In this document: positions 26,951 to 35,671 of the stretch, one piece after another
How positions within the stretch are numbered: the stretch's first letter is position 1
Layout of the letters: the number at the start of each line of letters is the position of its first letter
The notes under the pieces: model-generated
What the model was told of the DNA's origin: nothing
What the model saw: the letters and a program-made list of their open reading frames with translations, nothing else
The model's database searches: none
Translations under genes and position numbers: made by a program
NCBI RefSeq assembly: GCF_015163075.1
Contig: NZ_JADDXU010000006.1
Location: 1-64,000, forward strand
Length of the DNA stretch: 64,000 nt
Direction: 5' to 3'
From: Streptomyces justiciae
GTDB lineage: Bacteria > Actinomycetota > Actinomycetes > Streptomycetales > Streptomycetaceae

Positions 26951-27124
26951 GACTGGACTGCCCGGACGTTACCCGCCGGTATGGCGTCTCCGACAGGGGG
27001 TCCCGGCGAGATGTTCGCTGCGTCACACGGATTGGTGTTTCTCAGCGCACAGTAGTCGAGGCATTTGATGACTGGCCAGTAACCGCAGGTCCGGCCGCCA
27101 CTGTTCACGTATGCCGCACACGCC

Positions 27125-27130
27125 TACCCT
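27125..27130 (+). promoter_or_regulatory. -10 box for a probably leaderless phosphoesterase mRNA
   Basis: TACCCT ends 8 nt before the ATG at 27139, the usual spacing for leaderless Streptomyces transcripts. There is no Shine-Dalgarno. Confidence 0.5.
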
Positions 27131-27138
27131 TGATCGCC

Positions 27139-27936
27139 ATGGCACCCTCACCACCCGGAAACCGCAGGACACGCGTACATGTGGTCAGCGACGTGCACGG
27201 CAACGCCCGTGACCTGGCCAGCGCCGGCGAGGGCGCGGACGCCCTGATCTGCCTGGGTGACCTGGTCCTCTTCCTCGACTACGCCGACCACTCCCGCGGC
27301 ATCTTCCCCGACCTGTTCGGCACCGAGAACGCCGACCGCATCGTCGAACTGCGCACCGCCCGCCGCTTCGAGGAGGCCCGCGAGTTCGGCGCCCGCCTGT
27401 GGGCCGGGATCGGTACGGACCGGGCGAGCGCCATCGAGAAGGCCGTACGCAAGCAGTACGCCGAGATGTTCGCCGCGTTCCCGACACCGACGTACGCCAC
27501 CTACGGCAATGTCGACATGCCGCCGCTGTGGGCGGAGTACGCCGGACCGGGCACCACGGTCCTCGACGGCGAGCGCGTGGAGATCGGCGGCCGGGTCTTC
27601 GGCTTCGTCGGCGGCGGCCTGCGCACCCCCATGCGCACGCCGTACGAGATCAGCGACGAGGAGTACGCGGCGAAGATCGAGGCGGTCGGCGAGGTCGACG
27701 TGCTGTGCACCCACATCCCGCCCGAGGTGCCCGAACTGGTCTACGACACCGTCGCGCGCCGCTTCGAGCGGGGGAGCCGGGCGCTGCTGGACGCGATCCG
27801 GCGCACCCGGCCCCGGTACGCGCTGTTCGGTCATGTCCACCAGCCGCTCGTGCGCCGGATGCGCATCGGGGCGACCGAGTGCGTCAACGTCGGACACTTC
27901 GCGGGGAGCGGCCGGCCGTGGGCGCTCGAATGGTGA
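27139..27936 (+). CDS. Calcineurin-like metallophosphoesterase
   Basis: Dinuclear-metal phosphoesterase, 265 aa. Motif order is VVSDVHGNARDL, CLGDLVLF, YGNVDMPPLW, a distal His in TGCTCTHIPPEV's CTHIPPE, and GHVHQP, i.e. D-x-H / G-D / G-N-D / H / G-H-x-H. Substrate class (nucleotide, phospholipid or cyclic nucleotide) cannot be told from sequence. It lies after the divergent acyl-CoA ligase and upstream of an SRPBCC protein. Confidence 0.85.
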   Translation: MAPSPPGNRRTRVHVVSDVHGNARDLASAGEGADALICLGDLVLFLDYADHSRGIFPDLFGTENADRIVELRTARRFEEAREFGARLWAGIGTDRASAIEKAVRKQYAEMFAAFPTPTYATYGNVDMPPLWAEYAGPGTTVLDGERVEIGGRVFGFVGGGLRTPMRTPYEISDEEYAAKIEAVGEVDVLCTHIPPEVPELVYDTVARRFERGSRALLDAIRRTRPRYALFGHVHQPLVRRMRIGATECVNVGHFAGSGRPWALEW

Positions 27937-28063
27937 GCGGTCGGTGAAGCCCGAATGGTGACGGGCGGTGAAGTCGGCCGCTCACGTGCGCGGTAGCCTT
28001 CACGCTGCACACACGTGCGCACGCTTCATGACCTACCGGCCCGCATCTGGAGGAGCCACGGCG

Positions 28064-28507
28064 ATGGCGGAACACACCAGCTCGAGCATCACGATCGAGG
28101 CGGCACCGGCCGACGTCATGGCGGTGATCGCCGACTTCGCCCGCTACCCGGACTGGACCGGCGAGGTGAAGCAGGCGGAGGTCCTCGCGACGGACGCCGC
28201 CGGCCGCGCCGAGCAGGTACGGCTCGTCATGGACGCCGGCGCCATCAAGGACGACCAGGTGCTCGGCTACACCTGGACCGGCGAGAACGAGGTCTCCTGG
28301 ACGCTGGTGAAGTCCCAGATGCTGCGCCAGCTCGACGGGTCGTACCTCCTCAAGGCCACCGGCGCGGGTTCCACCGAGGTCACCTACGTCCTGACCGTCG
28401 ACGTCAAGATCCCGATGCTGGGGATGATCAAGCGCAAGGCCGAGAAGGTCATCATCGACCGGGCGCTCGCCGGGCTGAAGAAGCGGGTGGAGTCCGGGGC
28501 GAAGTAG
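28064..28507 (+). CDS. SRPBCC (START-like / polyketide cyclase-type) protein
   Basis: A 147-aa helix-grip fold protein able to hold a hydrophobic ligand. The profile ITIEAAPADVMAVIADFARYPDW at the N-terminus and a C-terminal long helix are typical. The ATG at 28064 follows GGAGGAG. By synteny it matches the Rv2185c position next to an ArsA-like ATPase. The ligand is unknown; not a polyketide enzyme by context. Confidence 0.82.
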   Translation: MAEHTSSSITIEAAPADVMAVIADFARYPDWTGEVKQAEVLATDAAGRAEQVRLVMDAGAIKDDQVLGYTWTGENEVSWTLVKSQMLRQLDGSYLLKATGAGSTEVTYVLTVDVKIPMLGMIKRKAEKVIIDRALAGLKKRVESGAK

Positions 28508-28541
28508 GGATTCGCCGCGGGGGGATCTACCGTTCACTCCC

Positions 28542-29711
28542 ATGCGCACCCTCCTGATCACCGGTCCCGGCGGCAGCGGTCGTACGACCCTTGCCGCCGC
28601 CACCGCACTCGCCGCCACACGCGCGGGTGACCGGACCCTCCTCCTCAGCGGCGACCGGACCGACACCCTCGGCGCGGTCCTGGGTGTGGCCACGGGGCCG
28701 GTGCCCGTCGAGGTCCGGGAGGGACTCACCGCCTGGCGGCCCGACGCGACCGCCGGGTTCCGGGACGACCTCGCCGGCTTCCAGGAGCGCGCCTCCTCCG
28801 TCCTCGACCTGCTCGGCGCCTCCCGCCTCGACCCCGAAGAGGTCACCCCGCTGCCCGGCGCCGAGGAGCTCACCCTCCTGCGGGCCCTCCGGGACGCGGC
28901 CCTCTCCGAACGCCACGACCTGCTCGTCGTGGACCTCCCGCCCACCCCGCAGGCCCTCGCCCTCCTCGCCCTCCCCGAGGAACTGCGCCGCTATCTGCGC
29001 CGACTGCTGCCGCCCGAACGGCAGGCCGCGCGGGCGCTCAGGCCCGTGCTCGGACGGCTGGCCGGGGTGCCGATGCCCTCGGAGTGGCTGTACGAGACCA
29101 CCGCGCGCTGGGACCTGGAACTCGCCGCCGTCGAGGCCGTCATCGCCGACCGGAAGACCGTCGTACGGCTCGTCGCCGAACCGGGTCCCGCCGGCGCCGA
29201 CGCCGTGCGCGACGCCGGCCTCGGGCTCGCCCTGCGCGGGCTGCGGCCCGAGCACCTGATCGCCAACCGGGTCCTTCCCGACGCGCCCGCCGACAGCTGG
29301 CTCGCCGGGCCCGTCGCCCAGCAGCGCAAGACGCTGGAGGAGTGGCGGGAGTCGTACGAGGTCGTGGAGATCGCCCACCCCGGACGGGACCCGCGCGGCC
29401 TCGACGACCTCGACGCACTCGCGGTGCCCGGGGCGCCGGAGGCCTCGTCGTGTGTCGAGTGGCCGGTCGTCGACCGGCTGGCCGAGGACGGCGTGCTGGT
29501 GTGGCACGTGCCGCTCCCCGGCGCCATACGCGACGCGCTGGACCTCATCCGGCGAGGGGACGAACTCGTCGTCGCTGCAGGGCAGTTCCGGCGGATCGTG
29601 CCGCTGCCGTCCGCGCTGCGCCGGTGCACCGTCGCCGGGGCCGCGCTGCGGGACGGGGAGCTGCGTGTCCGGTTCGCGCCGGACCCGGATCTCTGGCCGC
29701 AGACCCGGTGA
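28542..29711 (+). CDS. ArsA/GET3-like ATPase with an atypical P-loop
   Basis: A 389-aa P-loop protein of the ArsA fold. The N-terminal motif reads GPGGSGRTT: the Walker-A lysine of the usual GGVGKTT is replaced by Arg. Later, LVVDLPPTPQALALL is a Walker-B/A'-like strand. No arsenical-binding Cys triad is visible, so arsenite export is unlikely. A TACCGT -10 box ends 8 nt before the ATG, suggesting a leaderless transcript. It sits between the SRPBCC and DUF5304 genes. Confidence 0.8.
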   Translation: MRTLLITGPGGSGRTTLAAATALAATRAGDRTLLLSGDRTDTLGAVLGVATGPVPVEVREGLTAWRPDATAGFRDDLAGFQERASSVLDLLGASRLDPEEVTPLPGAEELTLLRALRDAALSERHDLLVVDLPPTPQALALLALPEELRRYLRRLLPPERQAARALRPVLGRLAGVPMPSEWLYETTARWDLELAAVEAVIADRKTVVRLVAEPGPAGADAVRDAGLGLALRGLRPEHLIANRVLPDAPADSWLAGPVAQQRKTLEEWRESYEVVEIAHPGRDPRGLDDLDALAVPGAPEASSCVEWPVVDRLAEDGVLVWHVPLPGAIRDALDLIRRGDELVVAAGQFRRIVPLPSALRRCTVAGAALRDGELRVRFAPDPDLWPQTR

Positions 29712-29768
29712 ATCCGGTGCGGCCGTTCGGGTAACGTCGTAGGGACGAAACGCAGTCAGGAGTCCGTC

Positions 29769-30254
29769 ATGAGCGAAGAGCTCCGCCCGTCAGACGCCGC
29801 TTCGGAGCGCGAGGCCGAGGCTGCGGATGAGGTGCGGGCCACCGACGCCGACGCGTGGGCGACGGCGTGCGCCGAGGATCTCGCGGCGGAGAAGGCCCGT
29901 CGCCGCGCCAGTTACGGTCCGCCGCCCGGCTCGGCCGCGGAGGAACTGCGCAAGCTCGTCGACGCCGTCAGCGACAAGCTGTCGTCGATCCAGTCGCCGC
30001 TGTTCGGGGCGGTCGCCGGACCGGCCGCCCAGCAGGTGGTGCAGCAGGTCGTCCAGCAGGCCAAGGCCGCCGTCGAGCCCGTCATCGAACGCAACCCGGA
30101 CGTCTTCGACCACCTGGCAGCCGCCGGCAACGAACTGCTGGCCGCCTACCGCTCCGCGGTCCAGGCCCAGGAACAGCGCTGGACCCAACGGGACACCAAG
30201 CCCCGGGAGGGCGGCGAGGAGGCCGGTCCGGGGGAGCGCATCGACCTGGACTAG
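29769..30254 (+). CDS. DUF5304-like conserved protein
   Basis: A 161-aa acidic, mostly helical protein with a low-complexity N-terminus rich in Glu and Ala (about residues 1-50) and an Ala/Gln-rich amphipathic middle (AAQQVVQQVVQQAK) resembling a coiled coil. No catalytic motif. The ATG at 29769 has AGGAG. It lies directly after the ArsA-like gene in the actinobacterial conserved block; I recall it only as DUF5304-like. Confidence 0.65.
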   Translation: MSEELRPSDAASEREAEAADEVRATDADAWATACAEDLAAEKARRRASYGPPPGSAAEELRKLVDAVSDKLSSIQSPLFGAVAGPAAQQVVQQVVQQAKAAVEPVIERNPDVFDHLAAAGNELLAAYRSAVQAQEQRWTQRDTKPREGGEEAGPGERIDLD

Positions 30255-30309
30255 AGGTGGGCTCAGGTACGGTGGGCCGTAGCGGGGCTCGACCGAAACT
30301 GAGGGATTC

Positions 30310-31263
30310 ATGGGACTCACCATCGGCGTCGACATCGGCGGCACGAAGATCGCGGCCGGCGTGGTCGATGAGGAAGGCAACATCCTCTCGACCTTCAAGG
30401 TGCCGACCCCGGGCACGCCCGAGGGCATCGTGGACGCCATCGCCTCCGCCGTCGAGGGCGCACGCGCAGGTCACGAGATCGTCGGCGTGGGCATCGGAGC
30501 CGCCGGTTACGTCAACCGGCAGCGCTCCGAGGTCTACTTCGCGCCCAACATCGACTGGCGCAACGAGCCGCTGAAGGACAAGGTCGAGGCCCGCGTCGGC
30601 CTCCCTGTCGTCGTGGAGAACGACGCCAACGCGGCCGCTTGGGGCGAGTACAAATTCGGCGCCGGCAAGGGCCACCGCAACGTCATCTGCATCACGCTCG
30701 GCACCGGCCTCGGCGGCGGCATCATCATCGGCAACAAGCTGCGCCGCGGCCACTTCGGCGTCGCCGCCGAGTTCGGCCACATCCGCATGGTGCCGGACGG
30801 CCTGCTGTGCGGCTGTGGCTCGCAGGGCTGCTGGGAGCAGTACGCCTCCGGCCGCGCCCTCGTGCGGTACGCCAAGCAGCGCGCCAACGCCACCCCCGAG
30901 CGCGCCGAGGTGCTGCTCGCCCTCGGCGACGGCACCCCCGAGGGCATCGAGGGCAAGCACATCTCCGTCGCCGCCCGGCAGGGCGACCCGGTCGCCGTCG
31001 ACTCCTACCGCGAGCTGGCCCGCTGGGCCGGCGCCGGCCTCGCCGACCTGGCCTCCCTCTTCGACCCGTCCGCCTTCATCGTCGGCGGCGGCCTCTCCGA
31101 CGAGGGCGAACTGGTCCTCGACCCCATCCGCAAGTCGTACAAGCGCTGGCTGGTGGGCGGCAACTGGCGCCCGGTGGCGGATGTGATCGCGGCTCAGCTG
31201 GGCAACAAGGCGGGGATGGTCGGAGCGGCGGACCTGGCACGGGAACCCGACCCGATCATGTAA
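30310..31263 (+). CDS. glkA: ROK-family glucokinase
   Basis: ATP-dependent glucokinase of the ROK family, 317 aa, the type that mediates glucose repression in Streptomyces. The N-terminal phosphate loop is DIGGTKIAAG. The catalytic ENDANAAAWGE and the ROK zinc motif CGCGSQGCWEQYAS are intact. GHIRM and TLGTGLGGG are present. There is no N-terminal HTH, so it is an enzyme rather than a NagC/XylR repressor. The ATG at 30310 follows GAGGGA. Confidence 0.93.
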   Translation: MGLTIGVDIGGTKIAAGVVDEEGNILSTFKVPTPGTPEGIVDAIASAVEGARAGHEIVGVGIGAAGYVNRQRSEVYFAPNIDWRNEPLKDKVEARVGLPVVVENDANAAAWGEYKFGAGKGHRNVICITLGTGLGGGIIIGNKLRRGHFGVAAEFGHIRMVPDGLLCGCGSQGCWEQYASGRALVRYAKQRANATPERAEVLLALGDGTPEGIEGKHISVAARQGDPVAVDSYRELARWAGAGLADLASLFDPSAFIVGGGLSDEGELVLDPIRKSYKRWLVGGNWRPVADVIAAQLGNKAGMVGAADLAREPDPIM

Positions 31264-31288
31264 TCGGGGGGCCGGGGGAAGGCTCTTG

Positions 31289-31379
31289 GGGGCGCGGGGC
31301 TGTGTAAATATGCGGCTCCGCCGCGTGGGCGCGACAAGCCACGACGGCGGGCCAGTCGCGCACATACACCTCGCGCCCC
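31289..31379 (+). repeat. Streptomyces-type intergenic repeat with multi-stem folding
   Basis: GC-rich element after glkA. An outer stem GGGGCGCGGGG (31289-31299) pairs with CCTCGCGCCCC (31369-31379) with one mismatch. An inner stem GCGCGAC (31329-31335) pairs with GTCGCGC (31355-31361), and a small GCGGC/GCCGC stem lies at 31312-31324. Similar elements occur in many Streptomyces intergenic regions. Possible role: mRNA 3' end formation. Confidence 0.55.
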
Positions 31380-31406
31380 GAGCTATTGGGCGCAAAAATC
31401 AACGAC

Positions 31407-32120
31407 ATGGCACCTGACGATTCAGCCCTCGTCCGAGTCCTCAGCTACAACGTCCGCTCACTCCGCGACGACACCGCCGCCCTCGCCCGAGTCATCAAGG
31501 CCTGCGCCCCCGACCTCGTCCTCGTCCAAGAAGCCCCCCGCTTCTTCCGCTGGCGCAAGAAACTCGCCCGCCTGGCCCGCGCAGCCGACCTCGTCATCCT
31601 CACCGGCGGCGCGACCGCCGCGGGTCCGGCCATCCTGTGCGACCTCCGCGCCACCGTGGAGCGCACCGAGGACGTCCTCCTCCCGCTCACCCCCGGCCAG
31701 CACCGCCGAGGCTTCGCGACCGCCGTCGTCCGGTTCGGCAACGCCCGCCTCGGCGTACTCAGCTGTCACCTCAGCCTCCAGAAGGACGAGCGCTACGAGC
31801 AGGCCGGCATGCTCCTCGACCGCCTCGCCGGCATGGGCGTGGAACACGCCGTCGCGGGCGGCGACCTCAACGAACGCCCCGGCGGCCGTACGTTCCGCCG
31901 CCTCGCCGAGAACCTCCAGGACTGCTGGGCGGTGGCCCCCGAGGGCGGCGAGCACACCTGGACCCACAGCGAGCCGCACCAGCGCATCGACGCCATCTTC
32001 GCGACGAAGGGCATCGAGGTGCTCGGCTGCGGGGTGCCGGCGCACCTCCCCGAGACAGACCTGAGGGCGGCCACCGACCACCTCCCGGTCCTGGCCACCC
32101 TCAAAGTCCCTGCCGACTAG
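31407..32120 (+). CDS. Endonuclease/exonuclease/phosphatase (EEP) family hydrolase
   Basis: A 237-aa Mg2+-dependent phosphodiesterase/phosphatase. The Asn of YNVRSL, Glu in VQEAPRF, the GGDLNERPG metal/catalytic block, DAIFAT and the terminal TDHLPV (Asp-His) are all intact. No signal peptide; substrate unknown. The ATG at 31407 is chosen over the TTG at 31386 because the latter extends upstream into the intergenic repeat. Confidence 0.82.
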   Translation: MAPDDSALVRVLSYNVRSLRDDTAALARVIKACAPDLVLVQEAPRFFRWRKKLARLARAADLVILTGGATAAGPAILCDLRATVERTEDVLLPLTPGQHRRGFATAVVRFGNARLGVLSCHLSLQKDERYEQAGMLLDRLAGMGVEHAVAGGDLNERPGGRTFRRLAENLQDCWAVAPEGGEHTWTHSEPHQRIDAIFATKGIEVLGCGVPAHLPETDLRAATDHLPVLATLKVPAD

Positions 32121-32731
32121 ACGACCGCACCGCGCCCGGGGTCGTCGTCCTCGTCCTCGTCCGTCCGCATCCGCATCACCAGCGTCGCGAACCCGCCCAG
32201 GAAGCCGCCGATCCCGATCGTGGCGAGCCACCAGGTCATGTCCCAGCGGAGCAGTATCGCCAGCAGCAGGAGCAGCGGGCCGCCCAGCACCGCGAGCCAG
32301 GCGAACTTGGCCGTGGTGTCGGCGTCCGGCAGTGGGGGCGGCTCCGGCGGGACGAAGTGGCCCTCGTCGTCCTCGTCGAAGTCGTCCTCCGTCGGCTCCG
32401 GCGCCGTGTAGTCGCGCGGGCCGACGCCGGGCGCGAAGGCGACGGAGCTGCCCAGCGGCTTGGCCGGCGCGGGCTTCTCGTCCGCCTTCGGCGACTCCGC
32501 GGCGGACGCGTCCGTGTCGGTGTCGTTGGTCAGCAGGGCCAGGTCCTCCACCGACTTGAACGGCTTGGCGCCCGGCGGGTCCGGCGGCTCCTCGCCGTAC
32601 CCGGCGACGATCGCCTCCCAGGCGGCGGCCTCGTCGAAGGGGACGTGCTGCTCCTCCGGGCCGAGACCGTCGCGGTCCTCGCGGTCGTCGCGGTTCTCCC
32701 GGTCCTCGCGGTCCGAGTCGTACTCAGCCAC
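32117..32731 (-). CDS. Acidic membrane protein with two C-terminal helices
   Basis: A 204-aa protein with a highly acidic disordered N-terminal half (Asp/Glu-rich stretches near residues 5-25 and 115-130), then two hydrophobic helices near 145-190 and a short acidic tail. It has no recognised catalytic motif. The GTG at 32731 (VAEYDSDRED) follows AAGGAAGGG and overlaps the upstream esterase stop by 8 nt, implying translation coupling. Its 3' end overlaps the convergent EEP gene by 4 nt. Confidence 0.7.
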   Translation of the reverse strand: MAEYDSDREDRENRDDREDRDGLGPEEQHVPFDEAAAWEAIVAGYGEEPPDPPGAKPFKSVEDLALLTNDTDTDASAAESPKADEKPAPAKPLGSSVAFAPGVGPRDYTAPEPTEDDFDEDDEGHFVPPEPPPLPDADTTAKFAWLAVLGGPLLLLLAILLRWDMTWWLATIGIGGFLGGFATLVMRMRTDEDEDDDPGRGAVV

Positions 32732-33506
32732 GTACGGCCGTCCCTTCCTTGCTGCCGGAGCCGGCGGCGAGCCGGCCGATGAACGCGGAGCTCTCCTCGA
32801 AGATCCGCTCCGCGTCATGGTCCAACGTCGCCACGTGATAGCTCTGTTCCAGCACGATCTCCGTCACGTCCGTCGACGACACCCGGCTCAGCACGCGCGC
32901 GGAGTCCGCCGCGGGCACGACATGGTCCTCGGCGCTGCGCAGCAGCAACAGCGGCTGGGTGACCTGCGGCAACTCGCCGTCGACCAGCCGGAAGAAGGCC
33001 CGCAGGGAGTGCGCGGCGTGCAGCGGCACCCGGTCGTAGCCCAGCTCGTGCCGGCCCTCCTTGGCGATGTCGTCGGCGATGCCCGGCGTCGACCGCAGGA
33101 GATGACGGGCCACCGGAAGGGCGTACGGCGCGAGGCCGTGCATACGGTTCGCCGGGTTGACGACCAGCACGCCCCGCACCGCGTCGCCGTGCTTCGCCGC
33201 CAGCCGCAGCGCCAGCGCGCCGCCCATCGACAGGCCGGCCACGAACACGTCGGCACAGCGCTCGGTGAGGGCGCGCAGTTCGCGGTCCACCTCGGCGTAC
33301 CAGTCCTGCCAGCCGGTGAGCTGCATGTCCTCCCAACGGGTGCCGTGGCCCGGCAGCAGGGGCAGCGACACCGTCAGGCCGCGCTCGGCGAGGTGCTCCG
33401 CCCAGGGGCGCAGCGACTGCGGGGAACCGGTGAAACCGTGGCAGAGGAGGACACCCGTCTCCCCGCCCTCATGGCGGAACGGCTCGGCTCCAGGGAGGAC
33501 CGGCAC
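32724..33506 (-). CDS. Alpha/beta-hydrolase (carboxylesterase / monoacylglycerol lipase-like)
   Basis: A 260-aa hydrolase. Nucleophile Ser93 sits in GLSMGG; the Asp (RSAEDHVV) and His (SYHVATLDHD) fit a Ser-Asp-His triad. N-terminal CHGFTGSPQS gives the oxyanion region. It is likely a lipase or esterase acting on small acyl esters. The GTG at 33506 (VPVLPGAEPF) has AGGAG 7 nt upstream and is preferred over the ATG at 33524. Neighbours: an acidic membrane protein downstream and a divergent acyltransferase upstream. Confidence 0.85.
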   Translation of the reverse strand: MPVLPGAEPFRHEGGETGVLLCHGFTGSPQSLRPWAEHLAERGLTVSLPLLPGHGTRWEDMQLTGWQDWYAEVDRELRALTERCADVFVAGLSMGGALALRLAAKHGDAVRGVLVVNPANRMHGLAPYALPVARHLLRSTPGIADDIAKEGRHELGYDRVPLHAAHSLRAFFRLVDGELPQVTQPLLLLRSAEDHVVPAADSARVLSRVSSTDVTEIVLEQSYHVATLDHDAERIFEESSAFIGRLAAGSGSKEGTAVRG

Positions 33507-33660
33507 CTTCGGTCTCCTGTTCATGGGGTCGGTTGCGTGTTCATGGGGTCGTGCGCAGGTACTTCACCGTACGCGACCGCACTGACACCGACCAGGGTCG
33601 TCGGGTCCTTTGACGGTGCTCCGGGTTAAGGTCTGATCGACAGACACAGGAGGCACTCGG

Positions 33661-34422
33661 TTGTTGTACGGAACGATGAAGGTCGCCATCGGAGGGCCGC
33701 TGAAGGTCGCCTTCAGGCCCTGGGTGGAGGGCGCCGAGAACATTCCGGCCGAGGGCCCCGCGATCCTGGCGAGCAACCACCTCTCCTTCTCGGACTCCTT
33801 CTTCCTGCCCGCGGTCCTCGACCGCAAGGTCACCTTCATCGCGAAGGCCGAGTACTTCACCACGCCCGGCGTGAAGGGCCGCCTGACGGCCGCCTTCTTC
33901 AAGGGCGTCGGCCAGCTGCCCGTGGACCGCTCCGGCGCGCGCGGCGCGGGCGAGGCGGCCATCAAGAGCGGTATCGAGGTCCTGGAGCGCGGTGAGCTGT
34001 TCGGGATCTACCCGGAGGGCACCCGCTCGCCCGACGGCCGCCTCTACCGGGGCAAGCCGGGCGGCCTCGCGCGCGTGGCGCTCGCCACCGGCGCGCCGGT
34101 CATCCCGGTCGCCATGATCGACACGGAGAAGATCCAGCCGCCTGGCAAGGTGATGCCCAAGATCATGCGGCCGGGCATCCGCATCGGCAAGCCGCTGGAC
34201 TTCAGCCGGTACCACGGCATGGAGCACGACCGGTTCGTGCTCCGCGCGGTGACCGACGAGGTCATGTACGAGATCATGAAGCTCTCCGGCCAGGAGTACG
34301 TCGACATCTACGCGACCGCCGCCAAGCGGCAGATCGCGGAGGCGGCCAAGGCCCAGAAGGAAGCCGAGAAGGCGGCGAAGGCCGCCGTCGCACAGGCTGA
34401 GAAGGAACGCGCCGAGTCCTGA
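33661..34422 (+). CDS. 1-acyl-sn-glycerol-3-phosphate acyltransferase (PlsC family)
   Basis: Membrane-associated acyltransferase of phospholipid synthesis, 253 aa. The H-x4-D motif (NHLSFSD) and the substrate motifs LPVDRSGARG and YPEGTRSPDG are intact. A Lys/Ala-rich C-terminal helix follows. AGGAGG is 7 nt upstream of a TTG at 33661; the ATG at 33676 is an alternative. It is divergent from the esterase; both may act on glycerolipids. Confidence 0.88.
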   Translation: MLYGTMKVAIGGPLKVAFRPWVEGAENIPAEGPAILASNHLSFSDSFFLPAVLDRKVTFIAKAEYFTTPGVKGRLTAAFFKGVGQLPVDRSGARGAGEAAIKSGIEVLERGELFGIYPEGTRSPDGRLYRGKPGGLARVALATGAPVIPVAMIDTEKIQPPGKVMPKIMRPGIRIGKPLDFSRYHGMEHDRFVLRAVTDEVMYEIMKLSGQEYVDIYATAAKRQIAEAAKAQKEAEKAAKAAVAQAEKERAES

Positions 34423-34438
34423 CAACGGGACATCGGGT

Positions 34439-35671
34439 GTGTGGGGGGTGGGGGACGTGGCCAGGCGTGAGCGTGTCATGAGGATGTCGGTCGAGCTGCC
34501 GTTGTGGCGTGCGCTCACCGGCTACCGGGTGCTGACCATGCTGTACGCGGTGGGCCTGTTCGCCACGCAGTACGACGACTACGACCGCCCGGGCATCGCC
34601 ATCGGCTACTTCGTCGTCCTGTGCGCATGGACGCTCGCCACGCTGCCCCGCGTCCAGAACGAGGCGGCCTGCACCAAGCGCTTCCTCGCCGCGGACCTGA
34701 CCATCGCGCTAACCGGCATCGTGCTCACCCCGCTGGTGGTCAACGACGCGCACATCGACAGCGGCGGGCCCACCCTGCCGTCGATATGGACGGCCGGATC
34801 GGTCCTCGCGTTCGCCATCAAGGGCGGCTGGCGCTGGGCCGCGTTCGCCTCCACGCCGGTCGCCGTCGCCAACCTCATCGAGCGCGGCGCCCCGGCCCGG
34901 GACACCATCCACAACGTGATCCTGGTCTGGGTCGCCTCCATCGCCATCGGCTACGTCGTCGAGGTCGCCCGCGCCTCCGAGCGCACCCTCGCCCGCGCGC
35001 TGGAGATCGAGGCGGCGACCAGGGAGCGGGAGCGGCTGGCCCGGGACATCCACGACAGCGTGCTCCAGGTGCTGGCCATGGTGCAGCGGCGCGGTGCCGT
35101 CCTCGGCGGCGAGGCGGCCGAGTTGGGCCGGATGGCGGGCGAGCAGGAGGTCGCGCTGCGCACCCTGGTCTCCGGCGGGCTGACGCGGGTCTCCTGGGCG
35201 TCCGAGGACGCGGCCCAGGGGGCGGTCGTACGGGCCGTCGACGAGCCCGATCCCGAGGGCCCCGTCGATCTGCGCACGCTGCTCGCCCCGTTCGCCGCCG
35301 CCAAGGTCAGCTTCGCCGAGCCCGGTGCTCCGGTGGAGCTGCCCCCGGCCGCCGCGAGGGAGCTGGCCGCCGCGGTGGGGGCCACCCTGGACAACGTACG
35401 GAAGCATGCGGGGGAGCAGGCGCGCGCGTGGATCCTGGTCGAGGACGAGCCCGACGAGGTGATCGTGACCGTACGGGACGACGGGCCCGGCATCCCCGAG
35501 GGGCGGCTCGCCCAGGCCGAGGGCGAGGGGCGGATGGGGGTGGCCCTCTCGATCCGGGGGCGGCTGCGCGACCTCGGCGGCAGCGCCGAGCTGATCTCGG
35601 TGCCCGGGCAGGGCACGGAGGTCGAACTGAAGGTACCGAAGGCTTCACGGGGGAAGGCAGGACAGCGATGA
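34439..35671 (+). CDS. macS: MacS-like sensor histidine kinase
   Basis: A NarL-family sensor kinase, 410 aa. An N-terminal membrane domain of about five or six helices spans residues ~25-180. The HisKA_3 box (ERLARDIHDSVLQVLAM) carries the phospho-accepting His, and the ATPase domain has DNVRKHAGE, RDDGPGIPEG and GRMGVALSIRGR. I recall this pair as MacRS of S. coelicolor. The start is uncertain: GTG 34439, GTG 34457 or ATG 34478. The stop overlaps macR as ATGA. Confidence 0.8.
   Translation: MWGVGDVARRERVMRMSVELPLWRALTGYRVLTMLYAVGLFATQYDDYDRPGIAIGYFVVLCAWTLATLPRVQNEAACTKRFLAADLTIALTGIVLTPLVVNDAHIDSGGPTLPSIWTAGSVLAFAIKGGWRWAAFASTPVAVANLIERGAPARDTIHNVILVWVASIAIGYVVEVARASERTLARALEIEAATRERERLARDIHDSVLQVLAMVQRRGAVLGGEAAELGRMAGEQEVALRTLVSGGLTRVSWASEDAAQGAVVRAVDEPDPEGPVDLRTLLAPFAAAKVSFAEPGAPVELPPAAARELAAAVGATLDNVRKHAGEQARAWILVEDEPDEVIVTVRDDGPGIPEGRLAQAEGEGRMGVALSIRGRLRDLGGSAELISVPGQGTEVELKVPKASRGKAGQR

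Noticed and set aside
32700..32735. GAGTCGTACTCA as a MacR box
   Set aside because: I recall the MacR site as TGAGTAC-N2-GTACTCA. Only one half-site is present, within a coding region.
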